64,000 nucleotides of DNA from assembly GCA_032718565.1 (NCBI GenBank), contig JAVGVS010000004.1, positions 5,507,062-5,571,061 on the forward strand, written 5' to 3'. Position numbers and translations under genes: made by a program. Position 1 is the first letter of the stretch; each line of letters starts with the position of its first letter. The notes beneath the pieces were generated by a model. That model was not told where the DNA came from. It saw nothing but the letters and a program-made list of their open reading frames with translations, and did not search any database. This document shows, piece after piece, positions 48,477 to 60,774 of the stretch. Origin of the DNA: Distichodus sexfasciatus. Its lineage: Eukaryota; Chordata; Actinopteri; Characiformes; Distichodontidae.

Positions 48477-49894
48477 ACAACTTGCAAAAAGCTTATAGCA
48501 TAAGTTTGCACACCCTCTTACAATCCTAATCAAACACATGTTAAATAGACACCTACCATCAACTGAAGTGACTGTGATTAACCCCAAATATAGTTTAGCT
48601 GTCCAGAACTTAGTAAAGTACAAGAGGAAGTGTAGGACATTCAAAAGGGAAGGAAAGAGAAAAATAGGCTGGAGAAAATGACAGGAGACAGTGAAGGGGA
48701 ATGATGCATCTGGAAGAATGGATGTTTTTAGCGAAAGGCATTAAATGGGGAGGCTAGAGTTGGCCGCTTGGGTGGAAGGTTGGCTGCGGCCGGACTAAAG
48801 GAATGGGAGGAAGAGGAGGGTGAAGAAGAGTGAGAGAGAAAGAGGTGCAAGCAAGCTTGCAAGGAAGGATTTTCCAGGCATTTACTTAGTTGCAACTTAC
48901 AATGAAAGCTGTAGTCTGCAAAGAGCTTACAAAGTATGGATCAGGCAAACAGTCACTGTTGAAAGGTGTCAGTCAGGAGAAGGGAAAAAATACACTATGA
49001 AACACAGTGAAGACAGTCATCAACAAGTGGGGAAAATATGGGACGACAGTGACATAACCAAAAACTAGACATCCCTCCAAAGCTGAAGTCCATAAAATGT
49101 GGTGATGAGAGTTTCATGATTAAAGGCACAATATAAGGTGAAATGACAAAGCCAGAGTTTTGTTTGCAGCACTTGGAATTTCATTGTAAAACCAAAACAA
49201 TTAGAAGTGGAAAGAAAGATCTTTCATCATGGTGAGTCATAGAAAGTGTGACCAATAAAATGAAATACATTTCTTGGCCCTCGATTTTATCTGCGGCGTG
49301 TGTATTCCATCTCTGTTATCTCTCCCCTTTTTCTTCGTTGGGGTAAAAAATGCCTTATTACTCACTGTCTTCTGATGTCAGCCAAAAACTCATTTGTCTA
49401 AACTCGCTTATGGACAATGGACCTTTTTCTTTTTAAAGGTGCAGTTTTCAAGTCTTCAAATCAATTTCTATGTGCCTACGTGTCACTTAAAGGCTTAACC
49501 CACCATTTTTTTTCATCCATACATCGAGGTTTTGAAAAGAAACATCAAGAGATGAAAAAAAATAAAGAGACCTTTTGAGGTTGTTGAGAACTAATAACAA
49601 CGACCCTTGAAAACTCTCTTCTTATCGGGGTCCTCACATTCAAGAAACCCTTCAATCAAACAATTCTGATATGGCAAGACACAAACAGCTTTGTGGTTAA
49701 TTATAACTATTCCCCATTTGCATTCATCTTTCAAAGAAAGCAAAAAGAAGAAGAGGTTCACGCATACTACCACAGATGTGCAATCATCAAGATTTTTGGA
49801 AAATGTGAGCAGGGAAAAAGGAATGAAGGGAAAGCGGGGGAACAGATGCAGATGGAGGAAGCAATGAAGGAACGTGAAGAATAAACATTTATAT

Positions 49895-50010
49895 CCCCTA
49901 ATGCTGCCTGCATGACGGATTCTATATTACATCTGAATGCCGTGCCAAATCTCGACCATGAGAAATGTGTTGGCGACGCTGCACTGACCGAACGTGCCTG
50001 GGATTTGAGC
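49895..50010. other. Complex island, possible regulatory element
   Basis: Mixed, non-repetitive sequence (TGCCGTGCCAAATCTCGACC, TTGGCGACGCTGCACTGACC) in a purine-rich setting, ending before a poly-G run at about 50019-50030. No coding similarity. Confidence 0.25.
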
Positions 50011-50689
50011 AGTGAAAAGGGGGGGGGGGGGCTTGGGAGGAAAATACAAACAAGACGATGGAGAGGAAGAAAGTAGTAGACACAGAGAGAAAGATTAAGA
50101 TAATCACCAACAAGGGAAGAAAGGGGGTTTAAGGGATGAGGGAAAAACAGAAATGATGATGTTGTTTGCAATTACAAAAAAAGGGAAAGATGTAGTGAGA
50201 CAATTATGAGACCAAATTAAATATTGATCAAAAAAAATTAAAGAGCATATAGCCAAACCATTAGTGCGAGTAGAGAAAGATGGAAAACAACCAACGCCAA
50301 GCAAGGAGGCTTAGTAGGTGTTTTTGGAGAGAATTAAAGAGAAATATAGGCTCTTAGAAATGATGGCAGAAGGAGAAAGGGAATGACACGTCTAGAAGAA
50401 TGGATGGGCTTAGTGAAAGGCATGAAATGGGGAGACCAGACTTGGCCACTTGTGTCGAAGGTCGTCTCTGGTCGGTTTAGAGGAATGAGAGGAAGAGGAG
50501 GGTGAGGAAGAAAAAGAGAGAGAGAGGGAGAGGCAGTGATGCTGCAAGTGAGCCTACAAGGAGGGACAAGGGCCATTAACCTTGAGATAGCACCTTTCCA
50601 GCGAGGCCCGAAAAGAAAGTCTCTGCGTATATCTAAACGGCCCACCTGGGACTATGTTCGCCTCAACATGAGTTGAGGTGGTGTTACTT

Positions 50690-50880
50690 TGCGCCCGATG
50701 ATCCGATTTATAACAATGCTATCCGTTCCGCATGCCCACGTGCGTCTGAGTTAGGTGTGAACACCCGGAGGATTGCGGAACAAACAGCAGAGCTTTCGGC
50801 ACCAGTCGCAAGCTCTTTGCCGAATGGGGCACGCTCGAGTGGCACCGTTTTGAGACTGTAGGGGGAGCAGCAGAGCATAG
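50690..50880. other. Complex island, possible regulatory element
   Basis: CpG-containing sequence with CCACGTGC (E-box CACGTG) and GGCACGCTCGAGTGGCACCG. An open frame of 62 codons exists but matches nothing known to me. Confidence 0.25.
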
Positions 50881-52014
50881 CAGGATGTCCTTGTTGCCCC
50901 AGGCAGGAATAGGCGCTTGTCAAGCTTCTCCTAAATGCAGAGAGACAAGGAGAAAAAAGAACTGCGGAGGCGAGAGAAGTCAGCTGGATAGAGGCAAAGA
51001 GGCTTTATCCTAATTTGCCCCCCCCATGTTCACAAAGACGGCTGGTTGGGTTACACGGATGGGGGAGGAGGTGAGGAGTGAGTGTAGCATTATTTAATGA
51101 TACTGCATCTGAAAGGCTCTGGATCATAGTATTACCAATGATATTTTTAGCAGTTCTCTTCAACGGTAGTTGATGGTATCAAAGTGACTAGGGAAAATGA
51201 GGAAGGCCAGAATGGGGAACATGGCTCCTGGAAACAACAGCCTGGATGGCAAGAAATGCATCAGAACAGGGCCAAGGAAGGGGCACGTGCCAAACTACAA
51301 CAGAGAGGCACTGCTGAGAATCAACACCCCTGCTTCAAGTATCATCTGTTGTTGGTGGGAGGGCGAGGGGGGAGGCCAGGTAGGATGGAGGGTAGTGGGG
51401 AAGGTGGCAGAAAACCCTGCAGGTGGAGCAGGAGACATGAAACATGAAGAGGAGGTGAGGAACAGAGCAAACACAATCACCAGCTCAGATGAGCATCAGA
51501 CACTTGCACCCACATCTCCCCTGACTCAACTGGGTAGAACAGTTTTGTGGGTGCATGTGAAAGGCTTTTGGTGAATATGGTGGTGGATGTGACTTCCTTT
51601 ACCCTAAATTGAGTTTCATTCTATATAACATTAGGTTACATGGTCTTGACCTTAGAATGTGTTCTGTTTTCTAATGCTGTCGGACTCAATCAAAAAGGTA
51701 AGCAGAGGTGATGTGCATGGAGTCATCTTTTGGTATTATTAAATTATAATTTGAAAAAATTGTAAGCAGATTCATCACAATGTGCCAAGTGCCACCTGAT
51801 TCAAATGTGACCCTATTGTCTCTCTTGATGGTGGGGTGAAACATCTTTAAGAATCCAAAAAGAAATCCAGGTGCCATTGACTCAAGCACTCAAGGCATCA
51901 ATGTCCTGGCTGACTGAGAACCACCACTGACACACCACTCAACTTGTTATTCATTGAGATATTATCAGGGAACAATGAATGTAGTTTTACTTAAAAGATG
52001 CATGGGCGACAAGA

Positions 52015-52370
52015 GAGAGTAATTATCTGATAATGAATCGCCCCAGCTGTGGCCCTAATAACTCCGGATCAGCCAGAAACGGTGGCAGATCAGATAAGTG
52101 CATTACTGAGGAGTTGCTGAATACGTTTACATGCTTAAGGTTCTGTCTCCATCGCATACGAATGCCGGCCGCCCTGCTGTTTTCAGAGCACCCGGCGTGT
52201 TTCTAACAAGCCGTGAGTCATAAGAGAGTTGTGTCGCTTGTTGCTGAGGCAAAGCCCTCGCCCAGCACTGGGGAATAGCACTGTTTCATTAGCAGTGATG
52301 AAACGCTGTGGAATTTACATATAAGATGTGATGTTCGTTTAAAGATAAGATGTCATGTCGGTGGAAGGGC
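52015..52370. other. Complex island, possible regulatory element
   Basis: About 350 bp without simple repeats and with several TAAT, GATAA and CAGATAAG motifs (TAATTATCTGATAATGAATC at the start). Among the strongest candidates for a conserved non-coding element in the window; conservation itself is not visible here. Confidence 0.3.
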
Positions 52371-53004
52371 AAGCTCTGGCCTGCTACCACAAAACCTTCT
52401 AGCATGGGGTTTGGGTCAAGCAGAAGTGTTTGTTATCATGTTTATTATTTCACACTAGCCTAGCTGAGCAGAGAATCACAGCATCGAATATGACATCAAC
52501 AATGTGCAACTGCTGCTGGTTGACATACCACAAATATCTGCTTCTCACTTTGAATATACTGAGCATGAGAAAATATTTATCCAAACAAAGAAGGGTCAGG
52601 ATTTACTCTTTGACTCATCCAACATAGCTGCCATGCCATCCTCAGAGTGCCTGGTCAAAAATTAACATGATGCATGCAGTACCACCAAACATTTAGATGG
52701 CAGCATGTTCAAGTTTTGGTATGTGACATCAGCATTGTTAGAAATGATTGCATAGCACACACTTCATGCATAGCAGCAACATTCACAAGCATCTGCATCA
52801 CCTAAACTATATCTTGGGCTAACCTGTGATTGAGAAATAATTAAAATGCTAGCTGAACATTCCACATTCTGTTGATGAACCCTTGGGACATTCCACTGTT
52901 GGTGACCTAAAATAACCCTTAAATCATACGTCACTACACCCTTCCATCGTTACAGCTCATCCACAGCTAAGGGCCATAACAGGCTACTAAAAGTGTATTG
53001 AAAT

Positions 53005-53280
53005 GGGGTGTCGGTCACTGGAATTCATATTTGACAGCCCCGATGAGGCCTGGGAGAGATTTGTGGGATTAGTGCAACGAGGACTGACACGTGAGACCGC
53101 CCTCAACTTGCCTGCGAGGATTCTCTGCTTATCAAGGAGACACTCAGGCATTTGAAGACAAGAATTGCAGAAAAGGGAAAGTGGTTGATTTTGCCTGGGC
53201 TTGATCTGCCTGCTAATCAGCTGTGAAAGGGGACGTGAGACTAGACCCGGGGTGAGGGGGAAGCAATAGCTTTGACTGAG
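53005..53280. other. Complex island, possible regulatory element
   Basis: Non-repetitive with GATTTTGCCTGGGCTTGATC and TGCTAATCAGCTGTGAAAGG (a CAGCTG E-box beside a TAAT core). No exon recognised. Confidence 0.3.
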
Positions 53281-54345
53281 TGACGATGATGACACCCTGT
53301 GGTTCTATCTCCTGGCATGTGACTGTCGTTCTGTCTCTTGTCACTTTGTGTTCTTGTGTTTTTTATGTGAACCTGTAGAGAACTTGCATCATAAGAATCC
53401 CTCTCTGGTTTCCCCAGTGCTAGGGCACAGCCCTTTCAGGCACCCATAGAATTCTGGTCCACATGAGTTTGATTGCATGGTCACCAGGGTTCTACTGAGG
53501 TCTTGTCATCTGAAACTTGCAGGGACCTTTTGAACCATGTGATCTTCTACATTCTAAAATTTTGTCACCTAGAATGTGAGTTGCCTCGAGGATGGAGTTC
53601 CCCTTACAAGTCTCAGTTCTTTTCAAGTTTTCCTCCTATTTACCCAAGAAGACCACTGCTGCCACAGACCTGCTCATTAGGGACCTGGTCATATTTAAAG
53701 GTGCTTTGTGACAATTTGTTGTAAACAATCAGGGGACACAAATGTATGCCATCTCTAAAGAAAGGAGGTAACGAGCACTGGGGGCTGTGACTTTCATGCA
53801 AAACCTGATCTTTACCAAGAGCCAAATCTGGAAAATGTGCCACTTGCCTGCCAAGACAAGGTGAGTCTGCTTCCACCTGTCATGGTTCCTCTCAGATTGG
53901 GAAAAAACTTGAAAGGTACAAAAATACAGTTTTCTAACACCGACAGAAGCCAAGCCCTGTCTAACTGATGTAAAAACACCCTTGTTCCAAGCATCATAAT
54001 TCTGTGTTTTTACTCTTGTGTTTTTCTTCTATTTTTAATTCTAATAAGCTCAACACATGAGCAAACACACAAGCTAAAGGCATTTCAGGTAGTTACCATG
54101 AAACATGGGTGTCCTTTCTAACTGCTAATTATTTAATAAGTCAGATGTCAAAATATGTCATGGCTGCCACTTCTAAAGTGGCTTTTCAAATGTCTCTCCC
54201 CAGGACATCTTAGTGTCAAATTCATACAAAAAATAGAGCAATCAAAATGACAAGAAATATAGTAAGACATGAGAGTGAAGCTTTATCCCCCATGTGGAAA
54301 AGCATATGTAAAAATCTCAATAATAAGATAAGGAAGATAAAGAAA

Positions 54346-54596
54346 GTGAGTGATTATTTGTCATTGTGAATGCACCACAGCACAGCACACAGTGCAGCAC
54401 AGTGAAATGTGACCTCTGCATTTAACCCATTCATGGAGGGGTAGTGGGCAGCTAACATGGGCAGCGCCCGGAGAGCAGTGCATGGGGACAGTACCTTGCT
54501 CATGAGTACATCAGTGGTACCTTTACCAGTATGGGATTTGAACCTGCAACCTTCTGATCATGGGGCCAACACCCTAATCATTATGCTACCAACTGG
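54346..54596 (-). mobile_element. SINE family A, reverse copy
   Basis: ATTTGTCATTGTGAATGCAC, AATGTGACCTCTGCATTTAA, CTTGCTCATGAGTACATCAG and TATGCTACCAACTGG are family A read backwards; nearly full length. Confidence 0.85.
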
Positions 54597-54611
54597 TACA
54601 GCAAGGGCAAG

Positions 54612-54800
54612 GTTGGTGGTGGTCTAGTGGTTAGGATACTTGGGTCTGGGCCAAGGGACTGTATGTTCAAATCCTAATTCCAACATTACCATCATTGGGT
54701 CCCTGGACAAGACCCTTAACCCCAAGTTGCTTTCATCCTGTCCCTGAAATTAGGATAAGAGCATCTGCTAAATGTCAAAAAAGGTCAAATGTAAGTAATT
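54612..54800 (+). mobile_element. SINE family B, full-length copy
   Basis: GTGGTCTAGTGGTTAGGATA A box, TGTATGTTCAAATCC B box, ACAAGACCCTTAACCCCAAG, and the tail AAGAGCATCTGCTAAATGTC. Confidence 0.8.
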
Positions 54801-54990
54801 CAATACCAGGCAAGGTATTATTACCCACCTCACCAATCTCACTAGGTATGATGGAAAACCTCCAGATGACTTACTTCAATTAGACACTCAGAAGTTGCTC
54901 ACCTGGAGGTATTCCATTTAAATGATGAGTTAGTCCTGGCGAGTAGGTGCTTAAATCATGTATAAATTTTCTGAGGTCAACCTTGAGGCG

Positions 54991-55290
54991 GGGGCGGCAC
55001 GGTGGTGCAGTGATTAGCGCTGCCGCCCCACAGCGAGAAGGTTTTGGGTTTGGGCCCTGGGGACGGCCGTAGGGCCTCTCTGTGTGGAGTTGTATGCCCT
55101 CCCCATGTTTGTGTGGGTTTCCTCTGGGTGCTCCAGTTTCCTCCCACAGTCCAAAGGCTTGCGTTGTAGGTTAATTGGCAACTCTAAAGGTGTGTGTGTG
55201 ACTGTGTGCGTGTGTGCCCTGTGGTGTGTTGGCGCCTGCCCAGGGCTGTTCCCTGCCTTGCGCCCAAAAGTTGCTGGGATAGGCTCCAGT
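54991..55290 (+). mobile_element. SINE family C copy
   Basis: GGGGCGGCACGGTGGTGCAG head, GGTTTCCTCTGGGTGCTCCA core and GCTGGGATAGGCTCC near the end; the tail is replaced by a TA-rich run. Confidence 0.82.
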
Positions 55291-55299
55291 ATATATATA

Positions 55300-55810
55300 A
55301 ATATGGCTTAGATTCTCCTCGGCCACATGGAACCAGATCTCTCCCCCAGCAGAAAAGAGTGGTGGACATCTGTGTCTGCACGGGAGTGGGATTCGGCCAA
55401 GGCCAGAGAGCCCGAGACAGCTCATCCCTGCTGGCCTGGCATGGGCACCGTTGGCTCCATCCAGCTGGCATCCCAGTCCAGCTCAGAAGAGGGGTTTACA
55501 TTGTGTGGCCCTTAACAGGGTTTAGCTGGACACAGATCTGGCCTACCTGGAGGCAGGTCGGCACAGCCAGCAACAACTAGCCACATGGCATCTGCAGATG
55601 GTTAGAGTCAAGTCAAGTCCACTCCCTGTGTGACCAGACTTTTGGGGAATCTCAGTCATTTTAGAGGCTTTGTCTGTGGTAGAAAGCTTTTTTCAAGTGC
55701 TCGTTACCAACGGCTAGCCAAGAAGGGGAGTTGCAACAAAGCTGAGAAATGCCCCGATGGACTGGACTGGAGAGAAATTTCTCATTGCAAAAGCAATAAA
55801 AATGATACTT
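55300..55810. other. Unclassified GC-richer sequence
   Basis: Follows a C SINE. Compositionally unlike its surroundings, with open frames on both strands, but none resembles a protein I know. It may be part of a dispersed repeat. Confidence 0.25.
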
Positions 55811-56100
55811 GAGGCTAGGTGTGGGAGAGCGGCCCGTTTATTTCGCTTGGTGGAATCTCAGCCATCTAGGTGGTTTCTGTAGAAAAAGTCATTCCGAAAA
55901 TTATGAAAATGGGCAAAAGTGGGGACTGATTGATCCGACTTTTACAGCTGATGTGATAAAACTAAAATAAAGCAGATTTGTATGCTAATGTGGTGATGTG
56001 TAAGATGTTAGACATGACGGAACTGGATAATTCCCATTTTACTTTTATGCCATTTAGCTGTTTGTTCATCGGTAGCTCATGTTGCCATCTCAATTCAATT

Positions 56101-56434
56101 CAATTTATTCATTAATTATCTGAACCGCTTAATCCCAACTAGGGTTGCGAGGGGACCAGAGCCTATCCCGGGAACTTACGGGCACAAAGTGGGGAACAAT
56201 GCTGGGCAGGCACCAACACACTGCAGGTCACACTCACACACACACACTCACACAATCACACTCACATTCACACCTTACGGGGCCAATTTAGTGTCGCCAA
56301 TTAACCTATAAAGCATGCCTTTGGACAGTGGTAGGAAACTGGAGCACCCGGAGTAAACCCACGTGAACACGGGGAGAGCTTGCAAACTCCACACAGAAAG
56401 GCCCTATGGCTGTCCCCAGGGTTCGAACCCTAGC
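56101..56434 (-). mobile_element. SINE family C, head replaced
   Basis: From CATTAATTATCTGAACCGCT through ACACACTCACACAATCACAC to AGGGTTCGAACCC. The tRNA-like head beyond the B box is missing, and a family A copy starts at once. Confidence 0.78.
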
Positions 56435-56436
56435 TT

Positions 56437-56620
56437 ATTTGTCATTGTGAACACACAGCACAGCACACAGTGCATCACAACAAATGTGACATCTGCATTT
56501 GATCCATCCATGAAGGAGCAGTGGGCAGCTGACTTTGGCACCTTGCTTATGAGTACCTTTTACTAGTCCAGACCTTCAGATCACAGGGCCAACTCCCTAA
56601 CTGTTATGCTACCAACTGCT
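56437..56620 (-). mobile_element. SINE family A, reverse copy
   Basis: ATTTGTCATTGTGAACACAC, TGATCCATCCATGAAGGAGC and TATGCTACCAACTGC; part of the middle is deleted relative to the full copies. Confidence 0.8.
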
Positions 56621-57600
56621 CGTGATCTTAAGGCTACTTTCAGTTTAGTATGTACATGTTTAATCTGTGAACCCGAACACTGGGATTTGTATTTCAAATT
56701 TGTAAATTATTTATTACTCACATTTATTTTTAGGAGATTAATTAGAGATTTAATACTGTATATGAAATTAATATAGCATACTGCACATCCAAATCTTTGG
56801 CTGATGATTTTTGGTTTTGATACAGTAATTTAGTCTTAATCAGTCAAGCAAGTTTAACATTATCGTTAAAACCATCCTGTAAAAAACATTTTCACTTTTC
56901 ACTTTTTTGGGGCCTTTTGAGTCTGACGCCTGATCTTAAAAGGCAACTTGAAATGCGACATATCTCAGAAAGCACAGTTTTTCTTTGAAGGCGTTTGTCA
57001 GGGACGTTGGCGATGTTTTGCGTCGTGTCGAATGTTTGTTCTTCTTTCTTCCTCCCTTTTAGGCCTCTCTGTCGAGTGGATGCGAGTGTTGCATCAGATG
57101 TCTTCCGATAGCAAAAAAAGTCACAGGAACACTGTGCTCTTCTCAGAAATGAGAAGACATAGCTGCAAGTAACAGACGGTGTTGAAGATGGGTTTCACTG
57201 TCATGATATTAGAGCAAGAAGACCTTGTACAGCATCTAAGTGCTTACATCATCTAATCAGCAGTGAAAAAAAGAAAAAACTTGAAAGACTCTTTTATAAC
57301 AATATTAGCCGATTTTATTTGGCTATTATTGACATTTAATGTAGCATTCACATCAGGTAGCTAATTACCGTTAGGGTTAGCCACAGCAGATCATTGAAAA
57401 TGCATATTAGTTTGGTTTCTATATTTCATAGATTTAGCCTACTTTAGTGAATAAAAGTAGCTACATTTTAGTCACTTTAAACAACAAAGTACATAGCAAA
57501 ACATCCTTAAGGTAGAAATTGAATTGTTCAAAAAGAAAATCCAGGCCAATATACTAAAAAGTGAGTGTTAACATAATAACATAATAGTGTATAGTAAGTC

Positions 57601-57720
57601 GGGGCAGTTGGTAGCGTCATGTTTAGGATGTTCACACTGTAATTGGAAGGTTGCCGGTTTGAATCCCAGACTGGTAAAGGTACCACTGAGGTACTCATGA
57701 GCAAGGTAAATGTAAATGTA
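57601..57720 (+). mobile_element. Chimeric SINE: family A head with TAAATG tail
   Basis: GGCAGTTGGTAGCGTCATGT head, GGTTTGAATCCC B box and ACTGAGGTACTCATGAGCAA are family A, but it ends in AAATGTAAATGTA, the tail of family B. Confidence 0.65.
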
Positions 57721-57795
57721 AAAAAAATAAATACAACATAAAATATGAGTATATTTTACTCTGTCATTGCTTTATTCCTCTTCATCGACTCTGGA

Positions 57796-57967
57796 GGGAC
57801 CACTGCGTGCGCTAAGCCAATTGACACTGACGTCCGATTGGTCACACGCTTTGGCACTGTTGGCATCGACATCGGAGGGACAACAGGAGCCCAAAGGGAC
57901 CACTGCGTGCGCTAACGCCAATCGACACTGTCGTCCGATTGGTCACGCGCTTTGGCACTGTTGGCAT
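57796..57967. repeat. Tandem duplication of a 71-72 bp CCAAT-containing module
   Basis: Units 57796-57866 and 57896-57967 both contain GGGACCACTGCGTGCGCTAA, a CCAAT box, CGTCCGATTGGTCAC and CTTTGGCACTGTTGGCAT. The distance between unit starts is 100 bp. Each unit carries CCAAT and ATTGG in opposite orientation. Confidence 0.8.
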
Positions 57968-58559
57968 GAAAGCCATTTATCACATTAGAATCTCTGAAAC
58001 TCCTTTGCTCACTTTCTGTCAACCGTGAAGTGCTTTTAAGCAACTCTGCATACTTGTGCATGTTAAAAGTTTTTAAGTCGACAACTGTTTTTTTCTGACA
58101 TCGTCAGGGCTGCAGGAATGAACAACTTTGCATGCTGAGACTGAGTGGCAGTGCAGAAAGAATGAGGGAAGATGGGTAATAGGTTCAAGCCTGCGGCAAG
58201 TTGCCATTCGTCGTGCCAAAGTCTATGGTTGGTCTGGGGTGGAGGGTTTTGTAAAAAAAACAAAAGCCAACAACCCTAAAACAGCAGGCCCCTGGTGCTC
58301 CTGCTTCCCTTCAAGGACTTTCAGAGGTCGCTGAGCTCATTCACGCACCAATTTACATTGATCATACTTCCCCTTTTGCTGCAAAGCGGCTTTAAATCAC
58401 ACAAGGGCTTGATTCTGGATGCAAATTGGGATAAAGTGGGATGATTTCATCTGGTACTAGAGACCCCCTCCTAATCCTCAAAAGAAAGCATCAACATGAA
58501 TCATGTTGTTTGTTCATAGCTCTATAAATTCAGTGCGTACTGCTCGTTTTTATCACTCA

Positions 58560-58860
58560 CTCCGCTGATATCTACAGAAGATCAAAGCTTTCCTTCTTTG
58601 AAAAGCAATTTGGCAGTCTTTCCCAACGGACGACTTTGATCGAGAATTCCATCTGACGTATAGTTTGGATGTTCTCAGCAGCCGGGTTGTTGAGTTTTTT
58701 TCTTTTTGTTTGCTTAGTCAGTGGTCTGCCGTCAGTGTTTTTACTGGGGGATAAAAAATCTGGACAATTACCATCTTAATTAGGCCTCACCTTCGCTGCT
58801 GCTGAAGGTGTCATGCCTGGCTGGTCAGCAGCACCTGTTATGTTGGAGTGCCGACTTTTT
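58560..58860. other. Complex island, possible regulatory element
   Basis: Non-repetitive sequence with GACTTTGATCGAGAATTCCA and CATCTTAATTAGGCCTCACC (homeodomain-type TTAATTA). No exon recognised. Confidence 0.28.
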
Positions 58861-58877
58861 TTCTGGTGAGTCTGCAT

Positions 58878-58881
58878 GTAA

Positions 58882-58908
<27 letters not shown>
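58878..58908. repeat. (GT)n microsatellite
   Basis: Perfect GT repeat of about 30 bp. Confidence 0.92.
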
Positions 58909-58912
<4 letters not shown>

Positions 58913-59049
58913 AGTGTGGGTAAGCGTGCTTTAAACATTTCTGGTAACAATAAGGTTAAAAAACATTGAATATTATTAAAATGAGCTAATACAAAATTCT
59001 GTTTTGAAATTGCATTAAGGGTGTTGTGTGAAATAATATGACTAACCTC

Positions 59050-59092
59050 TTCTTATTTTTATTTATTTATTTTTATTTATTTATTTATTTTT
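59050..59092. repeat. (TTTA)n microsatellite
   Basis: Imperfect TTTA units. Confidence 0.85.
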
Positions 59093-59205
59093 ACATTTTT
59101 TCACATAAACAACAAGAGTTGTAGAATAAATTTCCTTAAATAATTTGCCCATTTAAAATATAATTTAAAATATAGATATTTTAAAATAGAGATATCTAGA
59201 GATGT

Positions 59206-59527
59206 GGGGCAGCACAGTGGCACAGTGGTTAGCGCTTCTGCCTCACAGCGAGATGGTCCTGGGTCCGAACCCCAGGGCTGGCCGTAGGGCCTTTATGTGT
59301 GGAGTTTGCATGCTCTCCCAGTGTACGTGTGAGTTTTCTCTCGGTGCTCCAGTTTCCTCCCACTTTCCAAAGGCCCCGTAAGGTGTGAATGTGAGTGTGT
59401 GCCCTGCGGTGTGTTGGTGCCTGCCCAGGGTTGCTCCCTGCCTTGCGCCCGTAAGTTCCCGGGATAGGCTCCGGTCCCCCCACGACCCCAGTTGGGATTA
59501 AGCGGATATGACTCGGATATGATGAAT
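59206..59527 (+). mobile_element. SINE family C copy with imperfect flanking repeats
   Basis: GGGCAGCACAGTGGCACAGT head and GGATTAAGCGGATATGACTC end. The flanks GATATCTAGAGAT and GATATCTCAAGAT match at 11 of 13 bases, a likely aged target duplication. Confidence 0.8.
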
Positions 59528-59984
59528 GATATCTCAAGATACACCAAAAACCTCATAGTGTGGCTGCATGCATGTGTGTTAAACATATTGGGAAATTTTT
59601 GTTGCAAGCTGTATTGTTGACAAAACATTTTCTTCATTAAAAGAAGTTAATTTATGGATAAATTATGAGTAAATTGAACATAAATATGCCATTTAAGGTT
59701 TTGAGTGCATCATATGATACAGCATGCCCCTTTTTGTTTGCTTGTATTTTACAAAAAACATTGTAAGTCATTTTATTTCTTTGTTTTTAATGGTGTACCT
59801 TGGCCATTTTTAAATAAAAACTGTTGTGTTAAAACATTTTACTATTACTATTACATGATTTACATAACTTCAATATCATATAATAAATAAAAGCTAATAT
59901 AAAATAAAGATAAATTAGACGTTTTCTTGATATATTTTGGCCCTTTTAGTACTGTAGAAATCTCACAAAATACATCAAAATTTA

Positions 59985-60112
59985 CATTTATGGTGTCTAT
60001 CCATTGTCTCCTTGGAGAAACTTGGGGTTAAGGGTCTTGCAGTAGCTCTTGGAGTAAGATCAAGTGGATTTGAACGTATGACCGACCGTTTGTCTACTAG
60101 GCGAGCATTACC
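59985..60112 (-). mobile_element. SINE family B, reverse copy
   Basis: TTGGGGTTAAGGGTCTTGCA and GATTTGAACGTATGACC are the reverse of the B core. Confidence 0.6.
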
Positions 60113-60234
60113 ATCACGATGGATCCTGGATCCTGGATACTGCTGACCATTTGTCTGACCGTGGACCCAAATTTGTGGATTAAAATAACAAAAATTAAGG
60201 AGGGAATTAGACAGTGATTTCTAAAATGAGAAGC

Positions 60235-60305
60235 AGAGAAAGATGGAGAAAGACAGACAGGTGGACTTGGACTGACAAAGAGAGAGAGAGAGAAAGAGAG
60301 AGGAG
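60235..60305. repeat. Purine-rich (GA)n tract
   Basis: GA-rich with a perfect stretch at 60277-60292. Confidence 0.85.
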
Positions 60306-60334
60306 CGGGTAATGGAAGAGGGAGGGTGACACCT

Positions 60335-60570
60335 TATCGACTAGCATGGCGCGAGCTCACGGTCGGGGCCACGTCAGCACTAAAGGGTTCGATTGCGCTC
60401 CCATCGACCGGGGCTGGGCCCCTGATGGAGCCGCAAGGGTGGCTGGGACGTGTTTAATTAATCACAGACAGAACGTGTCTGTTAAGAGCTTAATGGTCGT
60501 CGGCGGCGGGGAAATGGGCCAGGAGGTGAAGGGGCCGACCCCTGGTCTGTCCACTCCACCCAAAAGAGGT
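60335..60570. other. Complex GC-rich island with homeodomain and inverted CAGACA motifs
   Basis: Abrupt shift from GA repeat to CpG-containing sequence (GAGCTCACGGTCGGGGCCAC). It holds TTTAATTAAT at 60452-60461 and the inverted pair ACAGACA/TGTCTGT at 60464-60482 with a 5-bp spacer, similar to paired SMAD (CAGAC) sites. A 142-codon frame from 60346 crosses it but matches no family I know. Confidence 0.35.
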
Positions 60571-60774
60571 AGGAAAAGAAAGAAGGAGAGGCTCCAATCG
60601 ATGGATAAATTGAAGCAGTGTGATAACAGCAATGATCACAGAGAGATGCTAATGACAATACTGATCTGCTCAGCTAATGGCAGCACCAGAGTGAAAAAAA
60701 GGCAGTGCTTACCGATGCCTTCGAGATATGTCAGGAAATATCATAAATTAATTAAAGCGAATGATTATTTGTAA

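Noticed and set aside
60346..60774. 142-codon open frame with basic residues
   Set aside because: No motif or family recognised and no splice context; the underlying DNA looks like a non-coding island. It could be revisited with transcript data.
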